64,000 nt of DNA from Pseudomonas sp. GV085. GTDB lineage: Bacteria > Pseudomonadota > Gammaproteobacteria > Pseudomonadales > Pseudomonadaceae. Below are positions 53,032 to 61,596 of this stretch, one piece after another. Location: positions 186,001 through 250,000 of the forward strand of contig NZ_QAOV01000002.1 in the NCBI RefSeq assembly GCF_003050925.1. The letters run 5' to 3'. The translations under genes were made by a program, and so were the position numbers. The notes beneath the pieces were generated by a model, which had not been told where the DNA came from, ran no database searches, and saw nothing but the letters and a program-made list of their open reading frames with translations. Numbering within the stretch: the stretch's first letter is position 1; each line of letters opens with the position of its first letter.

Positions 53032-53490
53032 TCACGACTCGTCGGCAACCACTCTCACTCTGTGGCAATCGGACGGCCCAAGTTTTTGACCGCTCAAGGA
53101 GCGAACCTCTATCGGCATCAGGGACTGGCCGAACGCATTGTCCAACAACACAGAACGGGTCTCTTCCCGCGTGAACAGGAAACGTTCGCCCCACTGCCTC
53201 ATGCTGACCACCACCGGAAAGATCTCCCGTCCTTTCTCCGTCAGGACGTACTCCTTGTAGGCACTGCCATCAGAAGCCGGTTGAACGTCGAATACCCCGA
53301 CCTCAACCAGCGCTTTCAGGCGCGATGCCAGGATGTTTTTGGCCACCCCCAGGCTTTTCTGGAATTCGCTGAATCGGCGGATGCCGTCAAACGCGTCGCG
53401 AATGATCAAGAGTGACCATCGATCGCCAATGGCTTGCAGTGTTCGTGCTACCGGGCATTCGCTGCTGTGCGATGAAGCGTCTTCGACCAT
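53032..53490 (-). CDS. HxlR-family regulator beside an MFS exporter
   Basis: The 152-residue protein has the HxlR fold with an N-terminal Cys (SSECPVARTLQAIGDRWSLL), FSEFQKSLGVAKNILASRLK as recognition region and YVLTEKGREIFPVV as wing. It carries a 35-residue C-terminal tail. It is divergent from an MFS exporter gene (53625), separated by 135 bases of AT-rich promoter DNA. A Cys-based redox or ligand switch controlling the exporter is likely. Confidence 0.9.
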   Translation of the reverse strand: MVEDASSHSSECPVARTLQAIGDRWSLLIIRDAFDGIRRFSEFQKSLGVAKNILASRLKALVEVGVFDVQPASDGSAYKEYVLTEKGREIFPVVVSMRQWGERFLFTREETRSVLLDNAFGQSLMPIEVRSLSGQKLGPSDCHRVRVVADES

Positions 53491-53624
53491 CGTATTTACC
53501 TTTTGGATAAGACTGCCAAGTCTGCCGTTCAATTTAGAGCAATGTGGTTGTAATTTGAAACCTGATTCGACAACAATTGAATCGAGTTTTTAATTGAAAC
53601 CAGTTTAACGCCACGGAGGCTCAT

Positions 53625-54929
53625 GTGACAGCAGATGCCGACTCAGCCACCCAGCCTTTCGTCACGCAGGCTTCGGGGCTTTCTCCATCACTCACGTGTT
53701 TATTTTCGGTCACCTGCGCGCTGGCAGTCGCCAACGTTTATTTCGCGCAACCCTTACTCGACTCAATGGCTCAGAGCCTGGGTGTGGACTCATCGATGAT
53801 CGGGTTTGTGGTGACGGCTACCCAGGTCGGTTACGCGATGGGGTTGCTGTTCATCGTCCCGCTGGGTGACTTGTTGAACCGTAAAGGGCTGATTCTGACT
53901 CAAGTGCTGCTGTCCGCGATTGCGCTGGCGGGGGTCGGCGCCGCACAGCAATGGTTGACCCTGTTGGGGGCCATGATCGTTGTGGGTTTGCTGGCCGTGA
54001 TGGTTCAAGTGCTGGTGGCCTATGCCGCCGTGCTGGCAACACCGTCACAACGTGGTCAGGCCGTGGGAACCGTCACCAGCGGCATTGTCCTGGGCATACT
54101 TCTGGCGCGATTCACCTCCGGGCTGATCGCCGATCTGGCGGGCTGGCGCGCCGTGTATTTCGTTTCCTCGGGACTGATGCTGACCCTCGCGGCAGTGTTC
54201 TGGAAAGTCTTGCCTCCCGCAGTGACGCCACGCAGTCGATACACCTACCCGGCACTCATTCGCTCGCTCTTCACGCTGTTCATGACCGAACCGGTCTTGC
54301 GCATCAGGGGCCTGCTGGCCTTGCTGGTCTTTGCCGCTTTTTCCGTGCTGTGGACATCCATGGTGCTGCCGTTGAGCGCCCCACCGCTGTCGCTTTCACA
54401 CACGGCCATCGGCCTGTTTGGCCTGGCGGGTGTCGCTGGCGCCCTTGCGGCCAGAAGATCCGGTCGCTGGGCCGATCAAGGTATGGGGCAACGAGTTACG
54501 GGCATTTCGCTGGCGATCCTGACGCTGTCCTGGTTGCCCATCGCGTTTGCGCAAACGTCACTGATCGCCCTGGTTTGCGGGGTGGTCCTGCTCGACTTCG
54601 CCGTGCAGGCCGTACACGTCACCAACCAGAGCTTCGTCTTTACGGCACGACCCGACGCGCAAAGTCGCATGGTCGGTGCGTACATGTGTTTTTACTCGGT
54701 GGGCAGTGCACTGGGCGCTGCTGCCGCGACGCAGGTTTATGCGCTATGGGGCTGGATAGCCGTCAGCCTGTTGGGCGCTTCGATCAGCGCGACTGCCCTG
54801 GCGCTGTGGTTCTTTACGTGGCGATTCTCAATGATCGATCAAGGATTTGCGCGAAACCTTGGAATTGGCCAACACGCCCTCATAACAAAGGCTATACCCA
54901 ACTCCTCCGAGAGGAACGACAGACCATGA
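53625..54929 (+). CDS. Major facilitator superfamily exporter (AraJ-like)
   Basis: The 434-residue protein has twelve membrane helices, an AraJ/PbuE-type start [19 protein letters not shown] and motif [15 protein letters not shown] 53625 has GGAGG 6 bases upstream. It shares ATGA with msrA, so the pair are co-translated. The divergent HxlR regulator and the peroxide-repair partner suggest a role in exporting toxic or oxidising compounds. Confidence 0.88.
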   Translation: MTADADSATQPFVTQASGLSPSLTCLFSVTCALAVANVYFAQPLLDSMAQSLGVDSSMIGFVVTATQVGYAMGLLFIVPLGDLLNRKGLILTQVLLSAIALAGVGAAQQWLTLLGAMIVVGLLAVMVQVLVAYAAVLATPSQRGQAVGTVTSGIVLGILLARFTSGLIADLAGWRAVYFVSSGLMLTLAAVFWKVLPPAVTPRSRYTYPALIRSLFTLFMTEPVLRIRGLLALLVFAAFSVLWTSMVLPLSAPPLSLSHTAIGLFGLAGVAGALAARRSGRWADQGMGQRVTGISLAILTLSWLPIAFAQTSLIALVCGVVLLDFAVQAVHVTNQSFVFTARPDAQSRMVGAYMCFYSVGSALGAAAATQVYALWGWIAVSLLGASISATALALWFFTWRFSMIDQGFARNLGIGQHALITKAIPNSSERNDRP

Positions 54930-55432
54930 CCAGACAAACCGAAACTGCCATTCTCGCCGGAGGTTGCTTCTGGGGCATGCAGGATCTGCTGCGGCGCTAT
55001 CCCGGTGTGCTGCACACGCGGGTCGGGTACACCGGCGGCGATGTGCCGAATGCCACCTACCGCAACCATGGCAACCACGCCGAAGCCATCGAGATCGTCT
55101 TCGACCCTGCCGTGATCAGCTACCGGCAGATCCTTGAGTTCTTCTTCCAGATACACGACCCCAGCACGCCCAACCGTCAGGGTAATGACCTGGGCCCCAG
55201 CTACCGTTCGGCGATCTACTACCTCAGCGAGCAGCAACGCGACATCGCCGAGGACACCGCTGCCGATGTCGACGCTTCACACCTGTGGCCAGGCCGGGTT
55301 GTCACCGAAATCGAACCGGCGGGACCTTTTTGGGAAGCGGAGCCGGAGCACCAGGATTACCTCGAGCGTATACCGAATGGCTACACATGCCACTTCATCC
55401 GCCCGAACTGGAAGCTCCCCAAGCGCGCCTGA
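54926..55432 (+). CDS. msrA: Peptide methionine sulfoxide reductase A
   Basis: The 168-residue protein has the MsrA catalytic motif GGCFWG (Cys14), [25 protein letters not shown] and [20 protein letters not shown]. It reduces the S-epimer of methionine sulfoxide. It starts inside the stop codon of the MFS gene (ATGA). This is probably not the main housekeeping MsrA: it is shorter and co-expressed with an exporter under HxlR control. Confidence 0.92.
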   Translation: MTRQTETAILAGGCFWGMQDLLRRYPGVLHTRVGYTGGDVPNATYRNHGNHAEAIEIVFDPAVISYRQILEFFFQIHDPSTPNRQGNDLGPSYRSAIYYLSEQQRDIAEDTAADVDASHLWPGRVVTEIEPAGPFWEAEPEHQDYLERIPNGYTCHFIRPNWKLPKRA

Positions 55433-55470
55433 GAGTCGTGCTTGTGAAGCGCAGAGGTGACCACTTCTGG

Positions 55471-55516
55471 TCGGTTTCAGCCGGTCGTCGAGGGCAGAAA
55501 TCGGCCATGGCGGACG
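55471..55516. repeat. Dispersed intergenic repeat, copy 1
   Basis: TCGGTTTCAGCCGGTCGTCG followed by AGGGCAGAAATCGGCC and GGCGGACG. The same words recur at 59003-59041 and 59852-59885, the latter at the edge of an insertion sequence. The element is about 45 bases and imperfectly palindromic. Confidence 0.6.
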
Positions 55517-55517
55517 T

Positions 55518-56435
55518 TTAGAGTAGTGAAAATAAATCCGTCCCCTTTCTCCCCGGAAAAACCCGGGCGCAGAGGAAGTCGACGAATACCCGCACTTTGG
55601 GAGATGGGTGTTTACTGGCAGGCCAGAGCAAATGAAACTCGCCATTGCGCTCTGTGTGCTCTGGCAAAACGCTCAACAGCTGCCCCTCGGCGAGCGCCTG
55701 CCTGACTGAGAACTCCGGCAGATAGGCGATACCCAGTCCCTGCAAGGCAAAGCATAAACGGGTTTCGATGGTGTTGCAGATCATCGAAATGGGCAAGGCT
55801 AACTCGGGCTCCTCGGCAGTACGACGCAAGGCCCAGGTTTCCAGCTTGCCGCTATGGGGGAAACGGTAGTGCAGGCAGCTGTGCTGCAGCAGATCGGTTG
55901 GTACTTTTGGCGTACCACGCGCTGCCAGGTAGTCCGGCGAGGCGACCAGCAACGAACGGAATGAACCGAGCTTACGCGCCGATAAACGCGAATCCGTAGG
56001 CGCGCCGGTTCTGACCACGACGTCGAAACCTTCCTCGATCACATCGACCAGGCGGTCGCTGAAGTCCAGGTCCAATTCAATGGCCGGGTACTCACGCATA
56101 AAGTCGCCGAGCACCGGATGTACCAGCGAACTGACCAAGGGCAGGCTGACCCTCAAGCGTCCACGTGGAGCGGCGCTGGCTTGCGACAGTTCCAGTTGAG
56201 CCGCCTCGATTTCTGCCAGAATCCGACGGCTGCGCTCCAGAAACAGCATGCCTTCGGCAGTCGGCGTGACGCTGCGCGTGCTGCGGTGAAACAGGCGAAC
56301 ACCGAGCTTCTCTTCCAGCCGCGCCACACTCTTGCCGATGGCCGACGCCGACACCCCCAGCATTCGGCCGGCCGCAACGAAACTGCGATTTTCAGCGACC
56401 TGCACAAACACCACAAAGCCATTCAAGCTGTCCAT
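55518..56435 (-). CDS. LysR-family regulator beside the beta-lactamase-fold hydrolase
   Basis: The 305-residue protein has the helix-turn-helix FVQVAENRSFVAAGRMLGVS and a full effector domain (RLRVSLPLVSSLVHPVLGDF). ATG 56435 fits the family start MDSLNGFVVFVQ. It is divergent from the hydrolase/MFS gene pair, its likely target. Confidence 0.92.
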   Translation of the reverse strand: MDSLNGFVVFVQVAENRSFVAAGRMLGVSASAIGKSVARLEEKLGVRLFHRSTRSVTPTAEGMLFLERSRRILAEIEAAQLELSQASAAPRGRLRVSLPLVSSLVHPVLGDFMREYPAIELDLDFSDRLVDVIEEGFDVVVRTGAPTDSRLSARKLGSFRSLLVASPDYLAARGTPKVPTDLLQHSCLHYRFPHSGKLETWALRRTAEEPELALPISMICNTIETRLCFALQGLGIAYLPEFSVRQALAEGQLLSVLPEHTERNGEFHLLWPASKHPSPKVRVFVDFLCARVFPGRKGTDLFSLL

Positions 56436-56550
56436 GCTGCCCTCCATTGCGGATGTTCTGCTCCGCATAAAATGGAACTCTACCCCAGTTTTTCTTTAAT
56501 CCCAGACTTTCTATCGTGGCGGGGCTCTCCACTCTCAGAAGGAACTGCGC

Positions 56551-57744
56551 ATGACCCTCCCCGAAATCGCTTTATCCACGGGCACGCTTTCACGTCAGTT
56601 GTCCGCGCGCATTGAAGCAACGGTCCAGCAAGCGCTGGAGCAGCAGCGACTGGTTGGCGCGGTAGTATTGGTGGCCCGCGATGGCGAGTTGGTCCATCGC
56701 CAGGCGGCCGGCTGGGCCGACCGCGAGAAGCGGTTGCCGATGAGCGTAGAGGCGGTGTTTCGCTTGGCATCGGTCAGCAAACCGATTGTCTCGACGGCGG
56801 CCCTGGTGTTGGTAGCGCAAGGCCGTCTCGGTCTGGATGACAGCGTTGAGCGGTGGTTGCCCGAGTTTCGGCCACAGTTGGCTGATGGACGTGCTGCCCG
56901 CATCACGGTGCGGCATTTGCTCAGTCACACGGGGGGGCTTGGCTATCGCTTTTTCGAAGCCGATGCGCATGGCCCCTATGCACAGGCCGGAGTCTCGGAC
57001 GGTATGGATGCGTCCACCGTCAGCCTCACCGAGAACCTGAGCCGCATCGCCAGCGTGCCGCTGCTGTACGAGCCCGGCACGGCCTGGGGCTATTCGCTGG
57101 CAACCGATGTACTAGGGGCGGTGATTCAGCGGGTGCAGGGCGAGCAACTGGCTGATGCGGTGCGCCAGCTCGTGACTGATCCGCTGCGCATGACCGATAC
57201 CGGCTTTGCCGCGCTGGACCCATCGCGCGTGCCTACCGCCTACGTCAGTGCGACTCCCGAGCCCCATGCGCTGGCCGAAGGCGAAATCGTTTCGCCGTTC
57301 GAGGGGGCGATCGGCATCCCGTTCAGCCCCGCCCGCATATTCAACCCGCAGGCGTTTGCGTCGGGTGGTGCCGGCATGGCCGGAACAGCCGAGGACTTCC
57401 TGCGTCTCCTTGAAACATTGCGTCGCGGCGGCGGTGAGCTGCTGTCCACGGCACTCGTCGAGGAGATGGCACGCGATCAAACCGGCGGCCGGGAATTGCC
57501 CGCTGCACCGGGGTTCGGCTTTGGTCTAGGGTTCTCGATACTGCGCGATCCGGCCTTGGCGGTCACCCCCGAATCACCAGGCACCTGGCGTTGGGGTGGC
57601 GCCTATGGCCATTCGTGGTGTGTGGATCGACAGCAGAAGCTGAGTGTCGTCGCCTTCACCAACACGTTGTACGAGGGCATGTCGGGACGGTTCGTAACCG
57701 ACCTGCGGGACGCGGTATACGGCGTCGCGGAGCTAGGCCAATGA
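56551..57744 (+). CDS. Beta-lactamase-fold serine hydrolase (EstB type)
   Basis: The 397-residue protein has the class C beta-lactamase/esterase fold: SxxK as Ser74-Val-Ser-Lys77 in FRLASVSKPI, a YxN-like WGYSLATDVLGAVI and the late GAYGHSWCVD in place of the KTG/HxG strand. No signal peptide is seen, so it is a cytoplasmic esterase or transacylase rather than a resistance beta-lactamase. It overlaps the MFS gene by 4 bases (ATGA). Confidence 0.88.
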   Translation: MTLPEIALSTGTLSRQLSARIEATVQQALEQQRLVGAVVLVARDGELVHRQAAGWADREKRLPMSVEAVFRLASVSKPIVSTAALVLVAQGRLGLDDSVERWLPEFRPQLADGRAARITVRHLLSHTGGLGYRFFEADAHGPYAQAGVSDGMDASTVSLTENLSRIASVPLLYEPGTAWGYSLATDVLGAVIQRVQGEQLADAVRQLVTDPLRMTDTGFAALDPSRVPTAYVSATPEPHALAEGEIVSPFEGAIGIPFSPARIFNPQAFASGGAGMAGTAEDFLRLLETLRRGGGELLSTALVEEMARDQTGGRELPAAPGFGFGLGFSILRDPALAVTPESPGTWRWGGAYGHSWCVDRQQKLSVVAFTNTLYEGMSGRFVTDLRDAVYGVAELGQ

Positions 57745-58931
57745 ACTCGCAAGTGCAGGATCGCATGCCTTATGCACCCTTGTTGGCGCTGGCAATGGCC
57801 GCCTTCATCACCATCCTTACCGAGGCACTGCCGGCTGGTCTGCTGCCGCAGATGGCACAGGGGCTGACCGTCTCCGAGGCGTGGGTCGGGCAAACCGTCA
57901 CCGCCTATGCCATTGGATCGCTAATGGCCGCCATGCCGTTAACGGCGGCCACACAAGGATTTCGTCGCCGTCCCTTGCTACTCGCTGCCATCGCCGGCTT
58001 TGCCATTGCCAACACGGTCACGACGTTTTCGACCAGCTTCACGTTGACGATCGCGGCGCGCTTTCTGGCCGGCGTTGCGGCGGGGCTATTGTGGGCGTTA
58101 TTGGCCGGCTATGCCGCGCGCCTGGTGCCCGAACACCGCAAAGGCCGCGCCATCGCGATTGCGATGGTGGGCACACCCCTGGCGCTCTCGTTGGGCATCC
58201 CGGCCGGAACCTTTCTGGGCAACGTCCTGGGATGGCGCATGTGCTTCGGCATCATGAGCCTGCTGGCCGTGCTGCTGATGGCATGGGTGCGCTTCAACGT
58301 GCCGGACTTCGCCGCAAAGGCTGAAGAAAAACGTCTGTCGCTGCGCCATGTATTCACACTGCGGGGCATTCGCCCCGTGCTCTTCGTGGTACTGGCGTTC
58401 GTCCTTGCGCACAACATTCTCTACACCTACATCGCCCCGTTTCTGCAAGTGGCCGGCCTGGGAGCGCAGACGGATGTAGTACTGCTGGTCTTCGGAATCA
58501 CATCGCTGCTGGGCATATTGATTGTTGGGGTGTTAATCGACCAGTACCTGCGCGCGCTGACCCTGGCGAGTACCGCATTGTTCGGGATTTCAGCGATAGT
58601 GCTGGGTATGGCAGCCACCGAACCCGTTGCCGTTTTCGTAGCGATTGGCGCGTGGGGGTTAGCCTTTGGCGGCGCAGCAACGTTGTTTCAAACGGCATTG
58701 GCCCAAACGGCTGGCGATGCGTCAGATGTCGCACAATCCATGCTCGTGACTGCTTGGAACACCGCAATTGCTGGCGGGGGCATTGTGGGAGGTCTGCTAC
58801 TCGACCGACTCGGTGTAGTAGCATTCCCTCCTGCACTACTGGTGCTGTTGGTGGCCACGCTGATGGTGACGTGGTCGGCCAAGCTGCGCGGGTTTCCCGT
58901 GGTGCAGGGGGTGAAATCCGATGCAATCTGA
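57741..58931 (+). CDS. Major facilitator superfamily exporter (sugar/drug efflux type)
   Basis: The 396-residue protein has twelve membrane helices, with a DHA1-type start AFITILTEALPAGLLPQMAQ and helix-5 motif GTPLALSLGIPAGTFLGNVL. It is co-translated with the serine hydrolase. The hydrolase may modify a compound that this exporter expels. The divergent LysR gene at 55518 is the likely regulator. Confidence 0.88.
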   Translation: MNSQVQDRMPYAPLLALAMAAFITILTEALPAGLLPQMAQGLTVSEAWVGQTVTAYAIGSLMAAMPLTAATQGFRRRPLLLAAIAGFAIANTVTTFSTSFTLTIAARFLAGVAAGLLWALLAGYAARLVPEHRKGRAIAIAMVGTPLALSLGIPAGTFLGNVLGWRMCFGIMSLLAVLLMAWVRFNVPDFAAKAEEKRLSLRHVFTLRGIRPVLFVVLAFVLAHNILYTYIAPFLQVAGLGAQTDVVLLVFGITSLLGILIVGVLIDQYLRALTLASTALFGISAIVLGMAATEPVAVFVAIGAWGLAFGGAATLFQTALAQTAGDASDVAQSMLVTAWNTAIAGGGIVGGLLLDRLGVVAFPPALLVLLVATLMVTWSAKLRGFPVVQGVKSDAI

Positions 58932-59083
58932 ATGTGCTGATGTGGTAGCAGGCAGCGGCGAACCTCGCTAACAGCGCATCCCAAAGCTTATGGACGGAAG
59001 TGGACCGGCATGACAGGCAGCTATCAGTCCAGGGGCGGACAGTGATCGATACTTCAATCAGCCTTCACGCTCGTAGTGCTCAC
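58932..59083. other. Intergenic region ahead of the Thr-leader promoter
   Basis: It holds one copy of a dispersed repeat (59003-59041) and no gene that I recognise. Confidence 0.5.
59003..59041. repeat. Dispersed intergenic repeat, copy 2
   Basis: GACCGGCATGACAGGCAGCT then ATCAGTCC and GGGGCGGACA, matching the consensus GACCGGC.TGACAGGCAG..ATCGGCC...GCGGACA of the copies at 55471 and 59852. Confidence 0.5.
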
Positions 59084-59112
59084 TTGCCAACCCTGTACTG
59101 CGCAGCTATTGT
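59084..59112 (+). promoter_or_regulatory. Sigma70-type promoter for the Thr leader
   Basis: TTGCCA (59084-59089), a 17-base spacer, and TATTGT (59107-59112). Predicted transcription would begin about 59119-59120, at or next to the leader ATG. The leader message may thus be leaderless, which would explain the absence of a Shine-Dalgarno sequence before it. Confidence 0.5.
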
Positions 59113-59119
59113 CAACCCC

Positions 59120-59179
59120 ATGAATCAATTACGAATTGCCTTGACCACGACTACCACGACCGCCAGAGGCGGGTCGTGA
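59120..59179 (+). CDS. Leader peptide with six consecutive Thr codons
   Basis: The 19-codon frame reads MNQLRIALTTTTTTARGGS and stops at TGA 59177-59179. The six Thr codons (ACC ACG ACT ACC ACG ACC) resemble the Thr-rich ThrL leader of the enteric thr operon (though E. coli mixes Thr with Ile). It is followed by a set of alternative hairpins and a terminator. Stalling at the Thr run for lack of charged tRNA-Thr would cover the first hairpin strand. The leader is too short and biased to be an ordinary protein. Confidence 0.75.
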   Translation: MNQLRIALTTTTTTARGGS

Positions 59180-59247
59180 GAGGTGTCGTGAGTTAATAGC
59201 GCACGAATTTCAAAGGCCCGCCAGTGATGGACAGGGCCTTTTCTTTT
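59155..59247 (+). promoter_or_regulatory. Transcription attenuator (1:2, 2:3 and 3:4 hairpins)
   Basis: Hairpin 1:2 is CACGACC.GCC/GGC.GGTCGTG (59155-59178), overlapping the Thr codons and stop. Antiterminator 2:3 pairs GGCGGGTC (59168-59175) with GGCCCGCC (59215-59222). Terminator 3:4 is AAAGGCCC (59212-59219) with GGGCCTTT (59234-59241), then a TTCTTTT run. The 2:3 and 3:4 pairings are mutually exclusive, as in classical amino acid operon attenuation. The downstream gene is an isochorismatase-family hydrolase. Confidence 0.72.
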
Positions 59248-59285
59248 GCCCTTGTGTCACTGGCCAAAACGCAGGGAAAAGCACT

Positions 59286-59804
59286 ATGTATGCACTGTTG
59301 ATTCTCGATATGCAGGTTGGATTGTTTCATGGCCCGGATAAGCCATGGGCTGGCGAAGCGTTGCTAGACACGTTGAATAATCTATTGAGTAAAGCCCGGA
59401 GTGCAGGCGCACCCATTTTTCTCGCCCGCCACATTGGTCCACCTGGTTCACCAATCGAGCCTGCAAGCCCGTTGACACAACTGGTGCAGGAACTGGCGCT
59501 GCACGGCGACGAAGTGATTTTCGAGAAAAGTCGTCCCAACGCCTTCACCAAGACAGCCCTGGCCGATCAGCTACGGGCTTGTGGAACTCAGGGTGTGGTC
59601 ATTGCCGGAATGAAGACCCAATACTGTGTCGACAGCACCTGCCGCGCCGCACGTGACCATGGATTCGATGCAGTGCTGATCGCCGATGGCCATACCTGCA
59701 CGGACACCCCTGCGCTGAAGGCCGAAGAGATTGTCGCTCATCACAATGCGACCCTCGCGGGACCATTCTGTCGTGTCGTACGCAATGAGGACTGGTGTTT
59801 CTAG
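59286..59804 (+). CDS. Isochorismatase-family cysteine hydrolase
   Basis: The 172-residue protein has the family triad: Asp8 in LLILDMQVGLF, Lys81 in FEKSRPNAF and Cys114 in TQYCVDSTCRAA. Family members hydrolyse nicotinamide, N-carbamoyl compounds or isochorismate. AGGGA lies 8 bases before ATG 59286. It is the only gene downstream of the Thr-leader attenuator before a terminator (59814-59842) and an insertion sequence, so it is the gene controlled by it. A threonine- or glycine-related amide is a guess for the substrate. Confidence 0.88.
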   Translation: MYALLILDMQVGLFHGPDKPWAGEALLDTLNNLLSKARSAGAPIFLARHIGPPGSPIEPASPLTQLVQELALHGDEVIFEKSRPNAFTKTALADQLRACGTQGVVIAGMKTQYCVDSTCRAARDHGFDAVLIADGHTCTDTPALKAEEIVAHHNATLAGPFCRVVRNEDWCF

Positions 59805-59813
59805 CCGCCATAG

Positions 59814-59842
59814 ACAGATCGGCTCGAGTCAAGCCGATCTGT
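59814..59842 (+). terminator. Hairpin terminator after the isochorismatase gene
   Basis: ACAGATCGGCT and AGCCGATCTGT form an 11-base perfect stem around 7 bases. No long U-run follows. Confidence 0.75.
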
Positions 59843-59868
59843 CCGCTTTGAGTCGCTTTCAGCCGGTC

Positions 59869-59905
59869 GTGACAGGCAGAAATCGGCCGATTCTGTTGAA
59901 AAAGT
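59869..59905 (+). repeat. Left terminal inverted repeat of the IS
   Basis: It pairs with 61489-61525; the last 17 bases, CGATTCTGTTGAAAAAG, are identical between the two ends. Confidence 0.8.
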
Positions 59906-59964
59906 AGCTCCCCTGTCTGGCCTGCGGCAAAATCTCTGCATTGGTCAGCAGGGAAGCACGCAGC

Positions 59965-61338
59965 ATGATGGGACAGTTATCGAGTGGGCAGGAGCGGCTG
60001 TTTTACTCGTTCAACCTTGAAGATCACATTCCCGCCAATCACCTTCTGCGCAGCATTGATCAGTGTCTTGATCTGAACGACCTGCGCCATTACCTTGCCG
60101 ATTTCTATAGCCCGATCGGGCGTCCGTCGATTGACCCTGAACTGATGATCCGCATGCTGATCGTGGGCTATTGCTACGGCATTCGCTCCGAGCGGCGGTT
60201 GTGCGAAGAGACCCATTTGAACCTGGCGTATCGCTGGTTCTGCCGGTTGAGCCTTGAAGATGAAGTCCCCAACCACTCGACCTTTTCCAAAAATCGACAC
60301 GGCCGCTTTCGGGACAGCGATCTGTTTCGCTGGTTGTTCAATGAGGTGCTGCGTCGCTGCATGGAGGCAGGTCTGGTCAAGGGCGAAGGCTTCGCCGTGG
60401 ACGCCAGCATCATCAAAGCGGATGCGAGTCGGCAGCGTGGCGTGCCGGGTGATGAACCGGTCAACTGGAGCGATCCGGCCCTGAGCACCCGCGCCGTGCG
60501 TGAGTACCTTGAGGCACTTGATGAAGAGGCTTTGGCCGAAACGCAACCGAAGCGCCTGTCGCTGACGGATCCTCAGGCTCGCTGGACCGCGGCTCCAGGC
60601 GGCCCAGCGTTCTACGCTTACTCCACGAATTATCTGATCGATACCGAGCACGGGGTGATCATGGATGTGGAACCCACACCGGCTCATCGCACCGCAGAAG
60701 TCGAGAGCACCAAGACGATGATCGATCGGGTCGAAGCGCAGTTCGACATCAAGCCGGAACGCCTCATTGGCGACACCGCGTACGGCACCGCGCCGATGCT
60801 GGCCTGGATGGTGGAGGACAAAGACATCGAACCGCATGTGCCGGTGTGGGACAAAACCGAGCGCAAGAACGACAGCTTTTCGAGTAACGATTTCCACTGG
60901 AATGAAGAGGCTGAGGAATACCGCTGCCCGGCCGGAAACGTATTGCGCAGCGAATGGCGAGCCTTCAAGAACGAGCGTTCGCACGTCACCAAAGCCAACA
61001 CCATCATCTTCCGATCCCGACAGACCGACTGCGCGACATGTCCGATGAAAGCCAAGTGCTGCCCGAACACTTCGATTCGCAAGATCGTCCGCAGCGTCCA
61101 TGAAGCCGCTCGTGATGTCGCTCGACGTATCGCGGCGACGCCGGCGTATCAGCGCTCTCGCCACGAACGTAAGAAGGTCGAAATGTTGTTTGCCCACCTC
61201 AAGCGCATCCTGAAACTGGATCGCTTGCGACTACGTGGCATGAGTGGCGCCTCCGATGAGTTCACGCTGGCCGCCGCGGTGCAGAACCTGCGCCGGCTGG
61301 CCAAATTTACCTCTCAAGGGCCACCTGCTACGGGATAG
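59965..61338 (+). CDS. IS1182-family transposase
   Basis: The 457-residue DDE transposase has the N-terminal domain HIPANHLLRSIDQCLDLNDL and IGRPSIDPELMIRMLIVGYC, the catalytic GEGFAVDASIIKADA (first Asp), a long insertion, LIGDTAYGT (second Asp), a Cys-rich CATCPMKAKCCP and RHERKKVEMLFAHLKRILKL with the Glu. All regions are present, so it may be active. ATG 59965 has GGGAAG upstream. Confidence 0.92.
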   Translation: MMGQLSSGQERLFYSFNLEDHIPANHLLRSIDQCLDLNDLRHYLADFYSPIGRPSIDPELMIRMLIVGYCYGIRSERRLCEETHLNLAYRWFCRLSLEDEVPNHSTFSKNRHGRFRDSDLFRWLFNEVLRRCMEAGLVKGEGFAVDASIIKADASRQRGVPGDEPVNWSDPALSTRAVREYLEALDEEALAETQPKRLSLTDPQARWTAAPGGPAFYAYSTNYLIDTEHGVIMDVEPTPAHRTAEVESTKTMIDRVEAQFDIKPERLIGDTAYGTAPMLAWMVEDKDIEPHVPVWDKTERKNDSFSSNDFHWNEEAEEYRCPAGNVLRSEWRAFKNERSHVTKANTIIFRSRQTDCATCPMKAKCCPNTSIRKIVRSVHEAARDVARRIAATPAYQRSRHERKKVEMLFAHLKRILKLDRLRLRGMSGASDEFTLAAAVQNLRRLAKFTSQGPPATG

Positions 61339-61488
61339 GTGCGCCTGCACGAAGCAAAAAACCTCAAACTAACCCACTAACCCACTAACCGAGCTGCAAA
61401 GCTCAACGAAGGGCCGAGAAACCACTCAATGTGGTGAGTAGGTTCTCCGGTGGTGGTCGTGCCTGAGTTCAGGCGAGCTGAAAATCCG

Positions 61489-61525
61489 ACTTTTTCAACA
61501 GAATCGGTCGTTTTCTGCCTCTCAC
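61489..61525 (-). repeat. Right terminal inverted repeat of the IS
   Basis: Inverse match to 59869-59905 with about 4 mismatches. Confidence 0.8.
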
Positions 61526-61596
61526 CGCAGGCAGAATCGGCCAGGAGCAGCCACTCGAACACATCACCTGATCGGCTGTTTTGTAGGACGAAGCGG

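Larger units (their letters stand above)
59869..61525 (+). mobile_element. IS1182-family insertion sequence
   Basis: A transposase gene is enclosed by imperfect terminal inverted repeats of 37 bases: 59869-59905 (GTGACAGGCAGAAATCGGCC and on to GTTGAAAAAGT) and 61489-61525 (inverse), differing at about 4 positions. I cannot fix the exact ends or a target duplication. The outer part of both ends overlaps a dispersed intergenic repeat, so the true tips may be a few bases inside. Confidence 0.85.

Noticed and set aside
59977..61197. A 406-codon minus-strand frame inside the transposase gene
   Set aside because: It mirrors codon structure of the plus-strand transposase, has Arg/His-rich composition and no family resemblance.
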